This document shows, one piece after another, positions 1 through 11,815 of a DNA stretch of 64,000 bases (its first letter is position 1; each line of letters starts with the position of its first letter). Both the position numbers and the translations under genes were made by a program. This DNA comes from Nectonema munidae. Lineage: Eukaryota > Nematomorpha > Nectonematoida > Nectonematidae. The notes under the pieces are model-generated. The model saw only the letters and a program-made list of their open reading frames with translations, searched no databases and had not been told where the DNA came from. The stretch is taken from assembly GCA_030549495.1 (NCBI GenBank), contig JAUIRK010000873.1:88704-152703 (forward strand), read 5' to 3'.

Positions 1-1779
1 ATTAGCACCAAAAAAGTAAACTTTGAGCAAAGCTCATAATTATCTTCTTCTACTACTACTACAAAATTCTTTATGACTCCGCTTCATTTCAAAAAGAAAT
101 TTCGTTACTTTTCTCTTACCTTAAAAGTAAAGATATTGAAAAATAACTTTATGTATGATTGAACTTTTTTGATTAAATTCCAATCAGTGGAGAAAAACTT
201 AAATTTTATATATTTAAACTATATATATTGTTCTTTCATTATTAACAAAAAAAATGAAAGTAATGTTAATTGCAAAATTCCTTCTAATAGTGGCATAAAT
301 TTTTGTGGGTTCTGGTAAACGTGAGTATAATGTCGCCCCGGGTATAATATTTCTCTTTTTGCAGTACTGTAGTAGTGTACATAACTCGAATAATTGATTT
401 CCAAATATAGAGAGTTGTTTTACAAAAAAAGTTTTTTCTCATTTTCAAAATTTAATTCTAAAAGTCAATACCTCAATTTCCAAAGAATTAAGTTACAAAA
501 ACTTAAGCAAAATTTTGAACGTTATATTACCCTCACAAACACCTACGTATTATTGCCTACGGACAATAAGACAGGATAAATTATTTTTTATAAAAAATTC
601 TTTAAGTTCTTTTATTTATTTATTCTTTAATTATTTGATTTGAAAAACATTTTGTTTCCAATTTTTACATATAAGTATAAAACATGGCTTTTACAAAGAT
701 GCACATTGCACGTGTTGGATAAATCTCTTTTGTATATGGACATTATCAACATATTTTTTTAGATTTATTTGTTTATCTTTTTCATTGGAATTGTTATCTT
801 TAGCATTTTCTAATATTCTCATGGCATTTTCACATCTCGGAGTAAACTTTCTGTGCAGCATCAAAAGTTCCACTAATAATAATTCGTCTCCAAATCTCTC
901 CCCATATGATTTTTCCCATTAAGGATTAACTTCACAACAAATCACTAAACCATAACTAGCGGATTTCAATTGCCAACCTTTGTGTCCTTCCTTTACAAGG
1001 ATAAGTGGAGAATAGGTGATCCAAAGTATCACCAGTACTCTTAGAGTGATTATAGTCAAGAATCCCTCCCGGTTTTTCATCTTCTATATTGTTAACATCT
1101 TTATTCAAATGCAAAGTCAGCAAAACAACACTTCTGTATTTTTTCAACACACAATACAATTGTGGTAAATTTACTAAAATAAAACATTAAAATCTCTTTC
1201 TTTCAGACAACGTAAATTTGTTTTTCTTTATGGTACCCAGCAATTACCTTAGACTCCATGGTTCTGATGAAAAAATATCAAGGATTTATTCAATAATTCT
1301 TTTGCTAAAGCATATGAAAATTATCACATGTATGTTATGGCTCTTCAACGATTTTGTCAACTCAATAACAACTCTTTTAACCAGTTTTTTCAGGTATATG
1401 GAAGCAAACATTTTCCCTAATAAATTTGAATTTTGTAAACATAAAGAGATTCAGAGTGACAAAGAATCCAGATTAAAATGATATATTTTGTGGATTAAAT
1501 GAAAGTATCCATTAAAAATAATGTATTTTACATATTACAAATATTATAATAGATGGGTAATATTGAAACGAAGAACGTGAGTGTAAAAAAATATGTTTAA
1601 ATTATGCATCTTAAATTTTAATGGAAAAAAATTTAGAAGGTGTAAACAAAATCAAAATATTTGTAAACTAGATAAGCAACAAAATAGACCCGAAGAAAAT
1701 ACAAGGGTTAGGACATTTAACGTAGTTGAGAAAAATTTGTCGTAGGAGTTGTGTTCTTGGTTGTTCATTTTTTTTTACC
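1..1779. other. No gene supported; AT-rich intergenic or intronic DNA
   Basis: Only short ORFs occur. Two weak hints of exons exist: a pyrimidine-rich stretch ending in CAG at about 1206, followed by an open frame to 1481, and an open minus-strand frame around 691-900. Neither has a recognisable domain or paired splice sites, so no gene is called. Confidence 0.4.
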
Positions 1780-1977
1780 GGTTCTAGGAAAATTCGCCTT
1801 AATATGTTGGTTGTTTGAAAGAGATAAAATGGTACTTCAAAAACCAAACTGTTTTTACCACAAATACTTGTTTTACGGCAAAATTTTCTTGCGGAGATTT
1901 TTCCGATTAGGCGAAATTTCCCGAGGCGAAAATTCCTGAGGCGAGTCAAACTTATTTACGGCGAATTTTTCGGACAC
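1780..1977. mobile_element. Non-autonomous MULE derivative (MITE), 198 bp
   Basis: The left terminus GGTTCTAGG is identical to the terminus of the FLYWCH-MULE at 30698-32697. The rest matches the inner and outer parts of that element's right terminal repeat, including the stretch that reads through AGAGATAAAATGG and the repeated GGCGAAA-like sub-motifs. The right terminus ends with CGGACAC. Both flanks read TCATT-T(n)-ACC, compatible with a target duplication altered in its T run. The whole coding interior is gone, so it could move only with transposase from a full-length relative. Confidence 0.7.
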
Positions 1978-2375
1978 TCATTTTACCAACTCTCAACTAA
2001 AATTTATATTGTATAAAACTGGATGAATTATATCCTTTTAAACTTCGTGACTTTTCGTAAAATCAATAGATAATAGATTAATCTTTTATTATTATTTTCG
2101 CGGTAGTTGAATGACCATCTCATGTCAAAAACTGTCAATCAAAATCAAATGTAAATGTTTTTCAACAAAATATTCATAATATAACGTTTATCTTATAACT
2201 TAGTGTTTGCATTAGATACACCCTTTAGATTTTATAATCATATATAGGAGCAAATAACACTTATATACACATATTTTTCCAATAAACATAGCAAACATGT
2301 ACAAATTTAAATCAAAATTTTGACTGATGATGAAATTGCTTACGAAGACATTCATTCAAATTTTATATATAATTT

Positions 2376-2945
2376 ATTTTTTATACTAAATCGGTCATGT
2401 TGATTTCACTTCTCGACTAAGTTTTGGCTATTAGAGTGCGAAAATTTCTCAAAAAGACCATGAAATTTGCAGTTTACACAGGAAAGTTGTGTCCAAGAAT
2501 ATTATACAAAATATATTTTTTATACTAAATCGATCATGCTTATTTCATTTTAACATTCAGTTTTCGCAATTAGGGTGTTAAAATGTCTAAAATTATAAAT
2601 TAATTTTGCTCTTTAGGTGTCAAATTTTCTCCACAAATATTCTCTAAATTTTAAGCAAAAATATTTTTTATATTAAAGCATCGATGCCTATTTCATTTCC
2701 GGCCTCCGATTTCACAATCTGTATGTCAAAATATATCAATGTATCAGTCATCTACGCAGTTTTCGGAATTAAGATTTCAAAATGTCTGAAAGAGTCAATC
2801 AAATTTGTGATTTACATTTGAGAATGTGTTTTGAAAAATATGTATCCACATTTTAAGTAAAATATCTTTTTTTTTATAATAAATCGAGCATGCTTATTTT
2901 ATTTCTGGACTCATTTTTCGCAATTAAAGGGTGAAAATTTCTTAG
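2376..2945. repeat. Degenerate tandem repeat, about four units of 140-205 bp
   Basis: A recurring block, ATACTAAATCG followed by (A/G)TCATG-like sequence, TATTTCATTT, TTTTCGCAATTAGGGTG and AAAATTTCT-like sequence, starts near 2384, 2521, 2672 and 2875. Spacing is uneven and the units have diverged, so this is an old array. No ORF runs through it. Confidence 0.55.
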
Positions 2946-2949
2946 GTAT

Positions 2950-3800
2950 CTGTTCCACTGCATAAAACGCAAATGGTCTCCTTTTGAAACGAGTGTGAAT
3001 CGTTCCAATTTATAAACACGTTTCATGCTGTTTCGGACTGTTCCGAAGCATAAGATGATACCACTTGAAAGTCGATTGCAGAGAGTGAGTCAAGTGAGGC
3101 AGGGGAGGTGATTCCCTCCAAGCAACTTTATTTATATAAAATTGAGCGAATAATAGGAAAATGAATCAGAACCCAACCTTGATAACGGCCGTTGGCTACT
3201 TCTAGAAAAGGAGACAGTCCTGGGACACTTAAGTTTGGACCTGAACAAATCTGAAGAATTAGAAAAGATAGTAGGAAAACCATCTAAGCTCTTTATATAA
3301 TGTACATCTAGGGTAAATTTTGGTAGCACCAAATGTGAGATTCTATAGCAACTCCGTCGAAAGATGATTGGCTGGAAGGGGAAGGGTCTTTTATCCACTG
3401 GAGAAGTGTAGTGGATCTCGTCGAAAATTAACCTCCTGGCTGGATATGGCGCTCTTAGAAAAGGGCTTTGCCTAAAAGGGATATCCCGGACTCTCTTTTG
3501 ATCACAAGTATAACACAGAGAGGTGGGATCACTAGTGGTTGGTAATGGAGGGGCCCACTTCACTTATGTTATACCAATGTTAGAGATCTATTCAGCGCTT
3601 TAACAAAGTCAAGAAATTTACCAATATTTGAACTTTGAGGAGCAGGATCTTTCGTCGTTGTGCTTCAATTATAAAACCGACTCTTTTATTTGTTTACAGG
3701 GAAATGACTGTTTCTAGAGTCCATGGTTGTGATGGTTTCCCGCGGGGAATTCCAAAGGGTCACCAATTTAAGGACCGCTTCCTATTAGTCTAGGAAAAAT
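2950..3800. other. GC-richer patch with opposed open frames, unexplained
   Basis: Base composition is clearly higher in G+C than the surroundings. A 143-residue frame is open on the minus strand (3132-3563), and a shorter plus-strand frame about 3153-3300 overlaps it. I recognise no domain in either, and both may be incidental consequences of the composition. An old transposon fragment is the most likely origin, but this is inference only. Confidence 0.3.
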
Positions 3801-4079
3801 ATAAAAAAAATTGCCTGAAAACCGTTATATCACAACTATGGCTCAGCCACTGTTACCTAATCCTGAGAAGCGACATAGGGAGACTGGACGAAGTTGCCAA
3901 AAAGGGGTATGGAGCAATAGCCACACGCACTGCATCGATCTAGCGTTAGAAAAAGGAAATCAAATGGATAAAATTAGTTTCTTCCAAAGTGTACCCCTCT
4001 GGCGCAGACCACCAGGGTAGCAGTACACTAAGCAGCCGAGTGGAAGGAGTGAAAGAGAGAAAAACAAATATTTAAAGCA

Positions 4080-5190
4080 TATCGTTGCAGGACAGTTCTG
4101 CAGCTTCAAGTATTTCATGCTTGGAAATATTTCTCGGTTACTCATTTCTACAATTTTTTTCAAATCATTCTTTTCTATTCTTTTGTCCAGATAAGGTCGA
4201 ATTTTGCAATCATCTTTGTCAAATGATAAGGACTTAATAACATCATAGGCATTTTGTACTGTAAAAGTCGTCGATTCAATTTTTTCTATGATTCCAGCAA
4301 GCTTCATATAATTTTGTTTAATTTTTATTAACTGAGCAAAAAGGTCATCATTTTCAGCACTCTTTTTAGCCCTTTTGACCAAAATCCCATCCTCATCTTC
4401 AAATTCGCTCACAATTTTCCTCACAAGAGGTAAGTTGTTGCAGTAATAATCAGCTGCATTAAGCCAATTTGCCCATCTGGTTACTATTGGCGCTGGAGGA
4501 TATCCTATTGTTTTGAAAAGAGCTCTTTTGCTTTTATTTTTAATCGTTGCCATTTTCAGAGTACTTATTAGCTCGTCAACTTCTAAAAAAAGATTTGACT
4601 CGCATTGCGCAATTGTGTAGTAGATGGGCGGTGCATGTGACGTGAAAAAGATTAGGGTAAATGTGTTTCAGTACATCACCCGTCACGATATTGTAGCTCG
4701 CAGCATCTGTCAGAAGTAGGAGAAAATGATTTTTTGATACTTGAAAATTTTTCAAGACATCATCTACAATTTCAAACAATTTTTTGGAATTAATATTTTC
4801 ATCCATGGTCTACAAGTAACTAGCCAAGATTTCCCAGGTTCATCAGCAATGCCAATTAAAACATCAACATAACTTATATCTTTAACAATGCTTTCATCGA
4901 CAATAAGAAAAACTTCCTTATTTTCAATTTTGTCTTTTATTTTATTCATTAGTTCAAAAGATAGATCAGAAACTATGCTGCGGCTGGTAGAAACAGAAGG
5001 GAGTGAGTGCCCAAGGTCCATAAAAAGATGCGAAAGTTTGTGCAATGGAATATTTGCTTCTAAGAAGCATTTAACAATTTTTTTTGAAAATATTTTGTCT
5101 CCTGTTTCTAAATACTTTCGTTTTTGATTAGTGGAACATACTGAAAAATCTGCCATTTTTTTCAAATAATTTACTCAATTCTCCATTTTC
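4080..5190 (-). pseudogene. Decayed hAT-family transposase
   Basis: Three minus-strand frames read in order (5165-4764, 4806-4576, 4553-about 4080) give one hAT-like protein. Visible hallmarks are IPLHKL and PSVSTSR near the start, VFLIVDES (first catalytic Asp region), LLTDAASYN, HVTCTAHLLHN and APIVTRWANWL. This order is typical of the hAT group related to CGGBP1-type elements. At least two frameshifts separate the frames, and the C-terminal dimerisation region is not recognisable, so it is inactive. It lies directly outside the left end of palindrome 1 and is absent from the right side. Confidence 0.75.
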
Positions 5191-5589
5191 CGCCATTACA
5201 ACGACCTTCGCATACCACTGTTGGGCTTTTTACTCCACTGTTTTTTTCAACTCAAAATTTAGGCCACAAAAAAAATATGTAAGGTGGATGAAAATTAACA
5301 CCCAAATTTGAAGAAATTAATGAAGTTTTCATTTTTCACTTTGATTTAAATTTTTAACAAAAATTTCAGGGGTTGATGACCCAAAAGTCAACATGACTTA
5401 AAAAAAAATTTCAATATTTTTTGAATTTTCGTAAGACTTCCATAAACATTTTTTATATAAAGATTAGAAAACTTCTGTTATTTTTGTGTGATAAAATCTG
5501 ATGAAAAAATGATTTTTAAAAAACAAGCAAAAAATTTATTAACGCCATCTATATATTTAAAATTACAATGCAAAAACAAAAATGTATAA

Positions 5590-7517
5590 ACTTATCTGCT
5601 ATCAGAGTGACAAGTAGGACATATCAGATAAGAATGCCTTTTGCAAATAAATTAACGAGCACTTTCTGGTACCCCTGCTTCTGCGTTTGCATTCCGGAAT
5701 AGTGCAGTATCATCTGCTATTCGAACTACTTTCATTTATTTCTCTTTGAGGGAGAAATCCATAATACGATAAAATATTTTTGATAGGTCGTGATATTTGT
5801 GAAACTTTAGAGCGTACAAGCATTGACTGTTCACAAAGTTTGAGAGATAAAAGCTTCAAAAAAATTTTCCTGCCTCCTTTTCTAGTTGAGCAATGTGTAT
5901 CGGAGTTGAAACTATAAATTACCCAAGAGTTGAACGCTGTGATATCTAAGTAATTTGTAAAAACAGCCATAGTCCATCTTCTACTAGGCTTATAGGATGT
6001 AAAATCCCTTGCCATTCTGTTGAAACAATCAACACCGCGTTTATACTTATTGTAAAGAACCAAGGTTTCGGGCTTGTTTTTATACGATATTATAGCCACA
6101 CTCCGAGTATGTTGGGAAGATAAGATATAAACCGCTTTAAAATTTTGCCTAGCATGTTTCATCGGAATGTAAGTTGAAATAGAAGCATACTCTGAGTAAA
6201 CGAACTTACTCTCAGTTTCTTGTATAAGTTTAAATTACTAATGTATTTAGGTTTCAGAATATTGGGTAGAAAACGACTATTTGAGTTTATAGTGCCGCAA
6301 ATAGTTACATCTTTGCTTAGGGCCCACTTCGCTAGTTCATGAGATGTGAAAAAGCGATCAAGAAAAACTCCACATCCCCGTGGTAAATTTATCCAATTAT
6401 TAATCTTTTACAAATTTCTAAACTAGAAAAATAACATTTATCAAGCAAACAAGAAATGTAAAATTCAGGCTTCATTACATAAAAAGTGTTAGCATCATTC
6501 ATATGATATACTTTGATACCATAGTGGCCGGGTTTACTCCTATCGTATATTTTTATGGGACATCCTCCTCTGAACTTGACTAGTTGCTCATCAATAGTAA
6601 CTGCATCTAGAGGCGACCAATACCTATGACAATTATCAAAAAAATGACTATGAATCACTCTGATTGCTGATAGTTTATCATTTTGATTTCTATCAATTGA
6701 AGAATCAAAACGAATAAAAATATTTATATATGTGAACATCCTTCTTCCCATCGCTGCACGCAAAAAAAGGTCGCCATTTTTGGAGAAGATACCGCGTCGC
6801 TATTTTTTGGTCTTTAGCTTGTCCAATGTAAATAAGACATCCAAAGTAAGCTAGTAGGTCACTTATATTAAACCTTTCATGGCAAGCTTTTAACTCTTCC
6901 CATTTTGAAATGCTTTTACTAAATAAATTATTTTTACTATACATCTGATGTCGGACAAAATATAAACCCCAAAATTCAGTCTTTAGAACTTCATAAATTA
7001 GAAAGTTTTATAGGAACCATAAAAAATAATGAAACTTATATAGTTCAGGAATGTCTTCTAAAGACTGAATTTTTGAGCATATATTTTTGTAAAGTTGAAA
7101 AAACTTACTTGTAATTTTCTTCTGTTTTTTCTTCTTCATTTCAAAAATATGGGTTATTATAGTAATATCAAAGAACAAATTGAAAATTTTGACAATATCC
7201 TTTAGATTTTTTGCTTCATTTGTTGGATCATATGGACGTAGAGATAAATTACGGCAATTTCGAGCTTGAACACGACCAGTGATGGAGTCTTGAGATTCCC
7301 AAAAATATCTTGTACCGTCAGGGCCTATCAAGTTTTCATTCGCATTTTCCAGAGTTTCTTCTTCTCTTTCCTCGAGTTCTTCAAATGACTCTTCTCTTGA
7401 AAGGGGAACTTCTTCATATATATCCGACGCTGAATCGTCCGAGCTATAAAAGTACTCATCAGATTCGGTAGACGTTGAATATTCGCTTGAAGTGTTCATG
7501 ATTGTGGCAAATAACAA
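5590..7517 (-). pseudogene. piggyBac transposase, left copy
   Basis: A DDE_Tnp_1_7-type transposase read in several minus-strand frames: an acidic N-terminus with MNTSSEYSTSTESDEY (from about 7500), FNISDLLAYFGCLIYIG, VTIDEQLVKFRGGCP (first Asp), VFLDRFFTS (second Asp, near 6360) and RGVDCFNRM (third Asp, near 6030). All three catalytic aspartates are visible. The C-terminal cysteine-rich zinc finger lies near 5600-5700 but is out of frame. Several stops and frameshifts, including one before 6944, make it inactive. The coding direction is outward from the palindrome centre. Confidence 0.85.
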
Positions 7518-7719
7518 AATAATGAACGTGAAAAAACTTATTCAACACAAAGCTTTGTATCGTAAATCAACGGTGAATGCTGTGCAAAAGGAATGATCTT
7601 CCACAAAGGGAACGCATAAACAAATGCCAAGCAGATATTGATTTTTATTACGTAAGGTTTGCTACATACTGTCATATAAACAAATCGTCCAAGGAGCAAC
7701 CAACATTATTTATTATGAT

Positions 7720-9941
7720 TCACTGTTCAACAAATCAAAAATTTTTTTTTGCTTCTTTTAAACCAAAAACATTTTAATATATAACTTTCCGCGTAGAATT
7801 TGAATATATTCATAAAAATTTTTGATTAGCTACCACTTTTTCAATTTTTACCGTCCTAGAAAACTATTTGTTAACCATTAATTATATGTATAATTTAGTT
7901 GTTTATACTAAAAAAATGTTTTATTTTTAAATTTTAAAATAAAAATAGCAACAGTGATGTATACTGAAGAATATTAAACGAACAAAAAAATTATTAAAAA
8001 GATTGTTTAATGATATATTAATTTTTTACAATTCTTTTGTAAGTTTCATCTAATTCTTTTTTGGCTATTGTCCAGCAGTAATCTGCCAACATGCTTGACC
8101 CCCATTTGCCTTGATACTTTTTTTCAAAAACAGCGATAGTTTGATGGAAACGCTCTCCATGTTCATCACTTACAGCTCCGCAATTTTCAGGGAAAAAATT
8201 TAAATGGGAATGTAAAAAGTGCATCTTCAATGACATGTTGCAGTTTAGTTCATGCATCGCCGTCAATAAAGTTACGATCAACTCGGGATAATTTTCTGCT
8301 TTCTTTCTGCCTAAAAAACCTGCACAAACCATCTTAAATGCTTCCCACACTTTTCTCTCGGCATTTGAAAGCACTGATGGAAAGAAATTGTCTTTAAAAA
8401 GTTTGCGAATTTGTGGGCCAACAAAGACACCTTCTTTAATTTTTGCCTCGCTTAAAGATTTGAATTTTTGCTTTAAATATTGAAAGCCGAAACCTTCTGT
8501 ATTCATTGCTTTTACAAAATTCTTCATTATTCCAAGTTTAATGTGTAACGGGGGTAAAATTATCTTTTCTTTACACACTAAATTTGGACGTAACACATTT
8601 TTCTCACCAGGTGTCATATTTCTTGAAGGCCACTCTTTTTCTGAATAGTGTAAATTTCTAGCTCGACTATTCCATTCACATAAAAAACAACAATACTTTG
8701 TATACCCGCTCTGCAAGCCCATTACCAGTGCTACAACTTTTAAATCTGCACATATTTCCCAGTTGTGGATAGCGTATTTAACATTAAGAAGCAGGTTTTT
8801 GATATTTTCATATGTCTCTTTCATTTGTTGTGAGTATGCAATTGGAATTGATTTTATGTTATTACCATTTTTTAGCAATACACCTTTTAGACTTGTTTTA
8901 GAAGAGTCAATGAACAACCTCCATTCCGATGAGATGTAATTGATCTTCATTTCTTGCATCAAGCCACAAATATCATTACAGAAGATAAAAGAATCTTTTT
9001 GTACAAAATATTTTTCATAAATTTTGTGGCGATTTCTGAATACAGAAACTTTTACATCTGGTTGCAATAAACACCACTCTTGTAATCTAGAGCCCAAAAT
9101 TTCAGCCTTGGTTTTAGTAAGTTGAAGATCTCTTACTAAATTGTTTAATCTTGACTGTGTTAACAGTTGAGGTGTTTTGAAGTTTTTTTCTGAAAAAGAT
9201 GGATCTAAATCTTCTTTATCGCTAAGTAACTCATTGTTACTAGAATCTAAATCAACTTGATCAGGAGCAAGAGGAATTGGTAAACATTCACTATGTTTAA
9301 CAGGTCTGATGGCAGATTGTAAATTTGGATACGCGATTGTTTTTTTCTTTTTTTCGAAATTCCATTTTTTATAGGCGGAATTAAACAAAAATAACAATCA
9401 TCAACATGATTTTTTTGCACTCTCCATATCATAGGTACAGCAAAGGGCATTTTTTTTCTTTTTTTTATTTAACCACTGTCTTAAATTTGTAGCACAGGTG
9501 TTACAACAAATGTGTGGAGCCCAACTTTTATCTTGATCGCCAATCTGACAACCAAAGTACAAAAAATATGCTTTTTTAACGTTTTTAGTGATCGATCTTT
9601 TTTGAGATTCAAAAGTGACTTCACCGCAAATATAGCAAAAATTATCTGCTTTATTTAAACAAGAACGCGCCATTAAATTATATTAGCACTGAAATAGAAT
9701 AAAATAAAATATAATGAAAATATAAAAACTGATTTTACACTGCTTAATGACATGATTAATGATCAAAGACGGAGGAGATTTATTATATGTTATATATATA
9801 TATACCGATTTAGTAATCATCATGCATTTTTTAAACTAGAGCTAATCAACTCAAAAGTTTAATAAGTTATAACTTAAAAATACATTTCAAACAAGTTTTA
9901 GCTAGTTTGATCGAGGAAGCAATTATGTTGTTGTTCAGTGA
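7720..9941 (-). mobile_element. 2.2 kb DNA transposon of a little-described class
   Basis: This block interrupts the left piggyBac only; the right arm keeps the uninterrupted site near 13687-13694. Its ends form an imperfect inverted repeat: TCACTGTTCAACAA at the left and, in reverse complement, TCACTGAACAACAA at the right. AT flanks both ends, and the right-arm site reads ATAAT, so either a 2 bp duplication or a simple insertion is possible. It encodes one protein on the minus strand (see 8018-9673). I cannot assign it to a named superfamily. Confidence 0.75.
8018..9673 (-). pseudogene. Cysteine-rich protein of the 2.2 kb transposon, putative transposase
   Basis: Three minus-strand frames join with two shifts, both at A-runs (near 9440 and 9360), so either decay or sequencing error in homopolymers is possible. 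The N-terminus MARSCLNKADNFCYICG continues with CCNTC and CYFC pairs, a likely zinc-binding module. A long C-terminal part (459 codons from 9397) has QLLTQSRLNNLVRDL, EWRLFIDSSKTSLK, KYCCFLCEWNSRARN, PPLHIKLGIMKNFVKAM and SDEHGERFHQ. I recall this motif order from many unnamed predicted proteins in arthropods and cnidarians, but know of no proven function. The acidic and His residues (FIDSS, LHIKLG, DEHGERFH) could form a catalytic centre; that is inference. Confidence 0.7.
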
Positions 9942-10599
9942 ATCAGGTCCCTTTTATTCTCAATAGATATAGATTTCTTTTCTCCTGCTATCAACAAAAG
10001 GCAGCCTATAAAAGCGACTTGTACTACTTATAAATTTATTTACCAAGACAACGCCTGTAAATATCACTGGAAAATGAGGCTTTTTTACAAAAAGTTGTAG
10101 ATAAAGATTTTATAAAAGCTATGGTATTTTAATATTATATTCAATTTATTATTATGCCATTCATTTTTTTTATTTACCTATATATTCTCGTAAATATTTC
10201 TGTTTTTTGAAAAAAAAGATGGCGTTAAATTAAATATAATAAAACTTTTATTTTTTGTTGGTTTGCTTTCTAAGTTTTTCTCAGAAACATTGGTTAGATG
10301 AATTATTATTGAGATAAAAAAACCTCAAAAACAAAAAATCAGATGTTTTAAACTTATTAAATGTTTCTTATTTAGATCTAACTTTATTTTAACTTGAAAT
10401 TAACAGGACATGGGCTTTTTACATATAAATTTATTTTAACTTGAAATTAACAGGACACGGGCTTTTTACTCCAGTATTGTGGCATTGGTGTATTATTTAT
10501 ATACTGTGGCATGCGAAGGTTTTCAAAATATCAAAAGTAAAAATGATACTTGTCAAGATAATATAAATATGTCAAATAAAAATAAAATTAAGAAATAGA

Positions 10600-10699
10600 T
10601 GAAGGCTAGTTGCTTTCCACACCACCCTTGAGGTACAACGTATAGGCGCATTAACTTTTTTTTAAGTGGAAGTATCCCCAGGAGGTATATCGTAACCAC
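10600..10699 (-). other. Conserved 100 bp block, palindrome 1 left
   Basis: Identical to the right-arm copy (12931-13030), and about 90% the same as the copies in palindrome 2. See 12931-13030. Confidence 0.75.
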
Positions 10700-11054
10700 T
10701 GTTCACATGAACACCCTTTTTTAAGTCTATTTCGTATTTTTGCAATTCTAATTTTTCCTTTTGTAATTCTGTTTCCTTGACCTAAAGTTTTTGGAAAAGA
10801 ATCTTATTTAGGTAAGAGAGACATTCTATAACAAAAAGAAAAAGTAGAATTTCAAAAGGACAAAATAGAATTGTAAAAGAATAACATAGAATTGAGAAAG
10901 AACAAAATAGAATTATAAAATAGAATTGAAAAAGAAGAAATTAGGTTTGGGAAAGAAGAAACTAGAACTAAGAAAGAAGAAAATAGAATTGGGAAAGAAG
11001 AAACTAGAATTAAGAAAGAAGAAAATAGAACTAAAATTGGTATATATTATATAT

Positions 11055-11651
11055 TTATTTTGTTAGACCTTTTCGGTATTCTAAGCGAATTTGCCTCTGC
11101 AACTTCCTGTTTTCTTTCTTTTCTGCTTGGGCTCTCAAATTTTCTCTCTTTTTTTCATTCTTGATCGAGTCCATCTTCTCCATTTTGCGTCTGCTTTCTT
11201 TCTCAATCTTAATGCATTTTGATTTGAAGGCGAAAGACGTTAGTTCACTATATTGCACAGTTTCTATCTCGAGATATTGACATTTCGTTTCTTTCACCTG
11301 TTCTTTTTTTCCTTTCAAGTTGTCCTTATTTTTGACAGATTCAACGAAATTAGTCAAATACTCTTTCTTTTTTTTTTTAAATGTTCGAATATCAATTTCT
11401 CGAACTTTAGGCTTATTATCTTTTTTATCGAGTTGGCATTGTTTTGCCTTTGATTTATTTTTTATATTTTTTGGGCAAGAAGAATTCACGTTTTCGTGAA
11501 GTTCATTTCCTTTAAAGCCATTTCTTATATTTTCCCATGCTTTTTCGCATGAGTATTTGAGTTTTGGTAAAATAGCACGGCAAGCTTCTATTACTATTAC
11601 CACGCCCAACATAGCGCAAGCCTGAATTAGTATGTCTCCGAACATGGCCAT
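11055..11651 (-). CDS. Lysine-rich protein, copy 1 (198 aa)
   Basis: A complete ORF from ATGGCCATGTTC to TAA. Residues 1-30 form a Cys-containing hydrophobic, probably amphipathic helix (MAMFGDILIQACAMLG). The rest is highly charged, Lys/Glu-rich and likely coiled coil, with EYLTNFVESV and KCIKIEKESRRKMEK. It differs from copy 2 at about 14 of the first 49 residues but at only one residue afterwards. The start is set by conservation with the three other copies and by the TATA-like element just upstream. No known domain; nuclear or cytoskeletal roles are possible from composition only. Divergent from copy 2 across a 325 bp spacer. Confidence 0.6.
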   Translation of the reverse strand: MAMFGDILIQACAMLGVVIVIEACRAILPKLKYSCEKAWENIRNGFKGNELHENVNSSCPKNIKNKSKAKQCQLDKKDNKPKVREIDIRTFKKKKKEYLTNFVESVKNKDNLKGKKEQVKETKCQYLEIETVQYSELTSFAFKSKCIKIEKESRRKMEKMDSIKNEKKRENLRAQAEKKENRKLQRQIRLEYRKGLTK

Positions 11652-11815
11652 TTTCGTAGAGTGCTTTTAATAAAAGTGACGATAACAAACTTTGTAAAGT
11701 TATTAGTATACTCATGCAAAAGGTCATTCAACTGCCTTGAAAATTCTATGCAGCCATCATTTTTGGGAAATGTGAGAACATACGCATCTTTACGCACTCG
11801 CGTAATATTACGAAC
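11652..11815 (-). promoter_or_regulatory. Promoter of lysine-rich copy 1
   Basis: Reading toward the gene, the sequence GTCACTTTTATTAAAAGCAC lies about 10-30 bp before the ATG. The TATA core has changed to TATTAAAA compared with TATAAAAA in the other three copies. The upstream ATGAGTATACTAATAACTTT-like stretch matches the other promoters. I see no CCAAT box on this side of the centre, unlike copy 2, so this promoter may be weaker. Confidence 0.55.

Larger units (their letters stand above)
5205..10519 (-). mobile_element. piggyBac-type element, left copy (interrupted)
   Basis: The ends are CCTTCGCATACCAC on the outside and GTGGCATGCGAAGG on the inside. Sub-terminal repeats of GGGCTTTTTACTCC appear at both ends. 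Without the 2222 bp insertion it is 3093 bp, versus 3087 bp for the right copy. The inner end also holds a local duplication of a stretch containing GAAATTAACAGGACA (about 10390-10470). I see no TTAA target duplication at either end, which is unusual for piggyBac. Confidence 0.8.

Noticed and set aside
691-1481. Possible exons (691-900 minus, 1206-1481 plus)
   Set aside because: Splice-like ends are unpaired and the peptides match nothing recognisable.
3132-3563. A 143-codon minus-strand ORF as a gene
   Set aside because: No domain, no splice context; overlaps another open frame on the opposite strand in a GC-richer patch.
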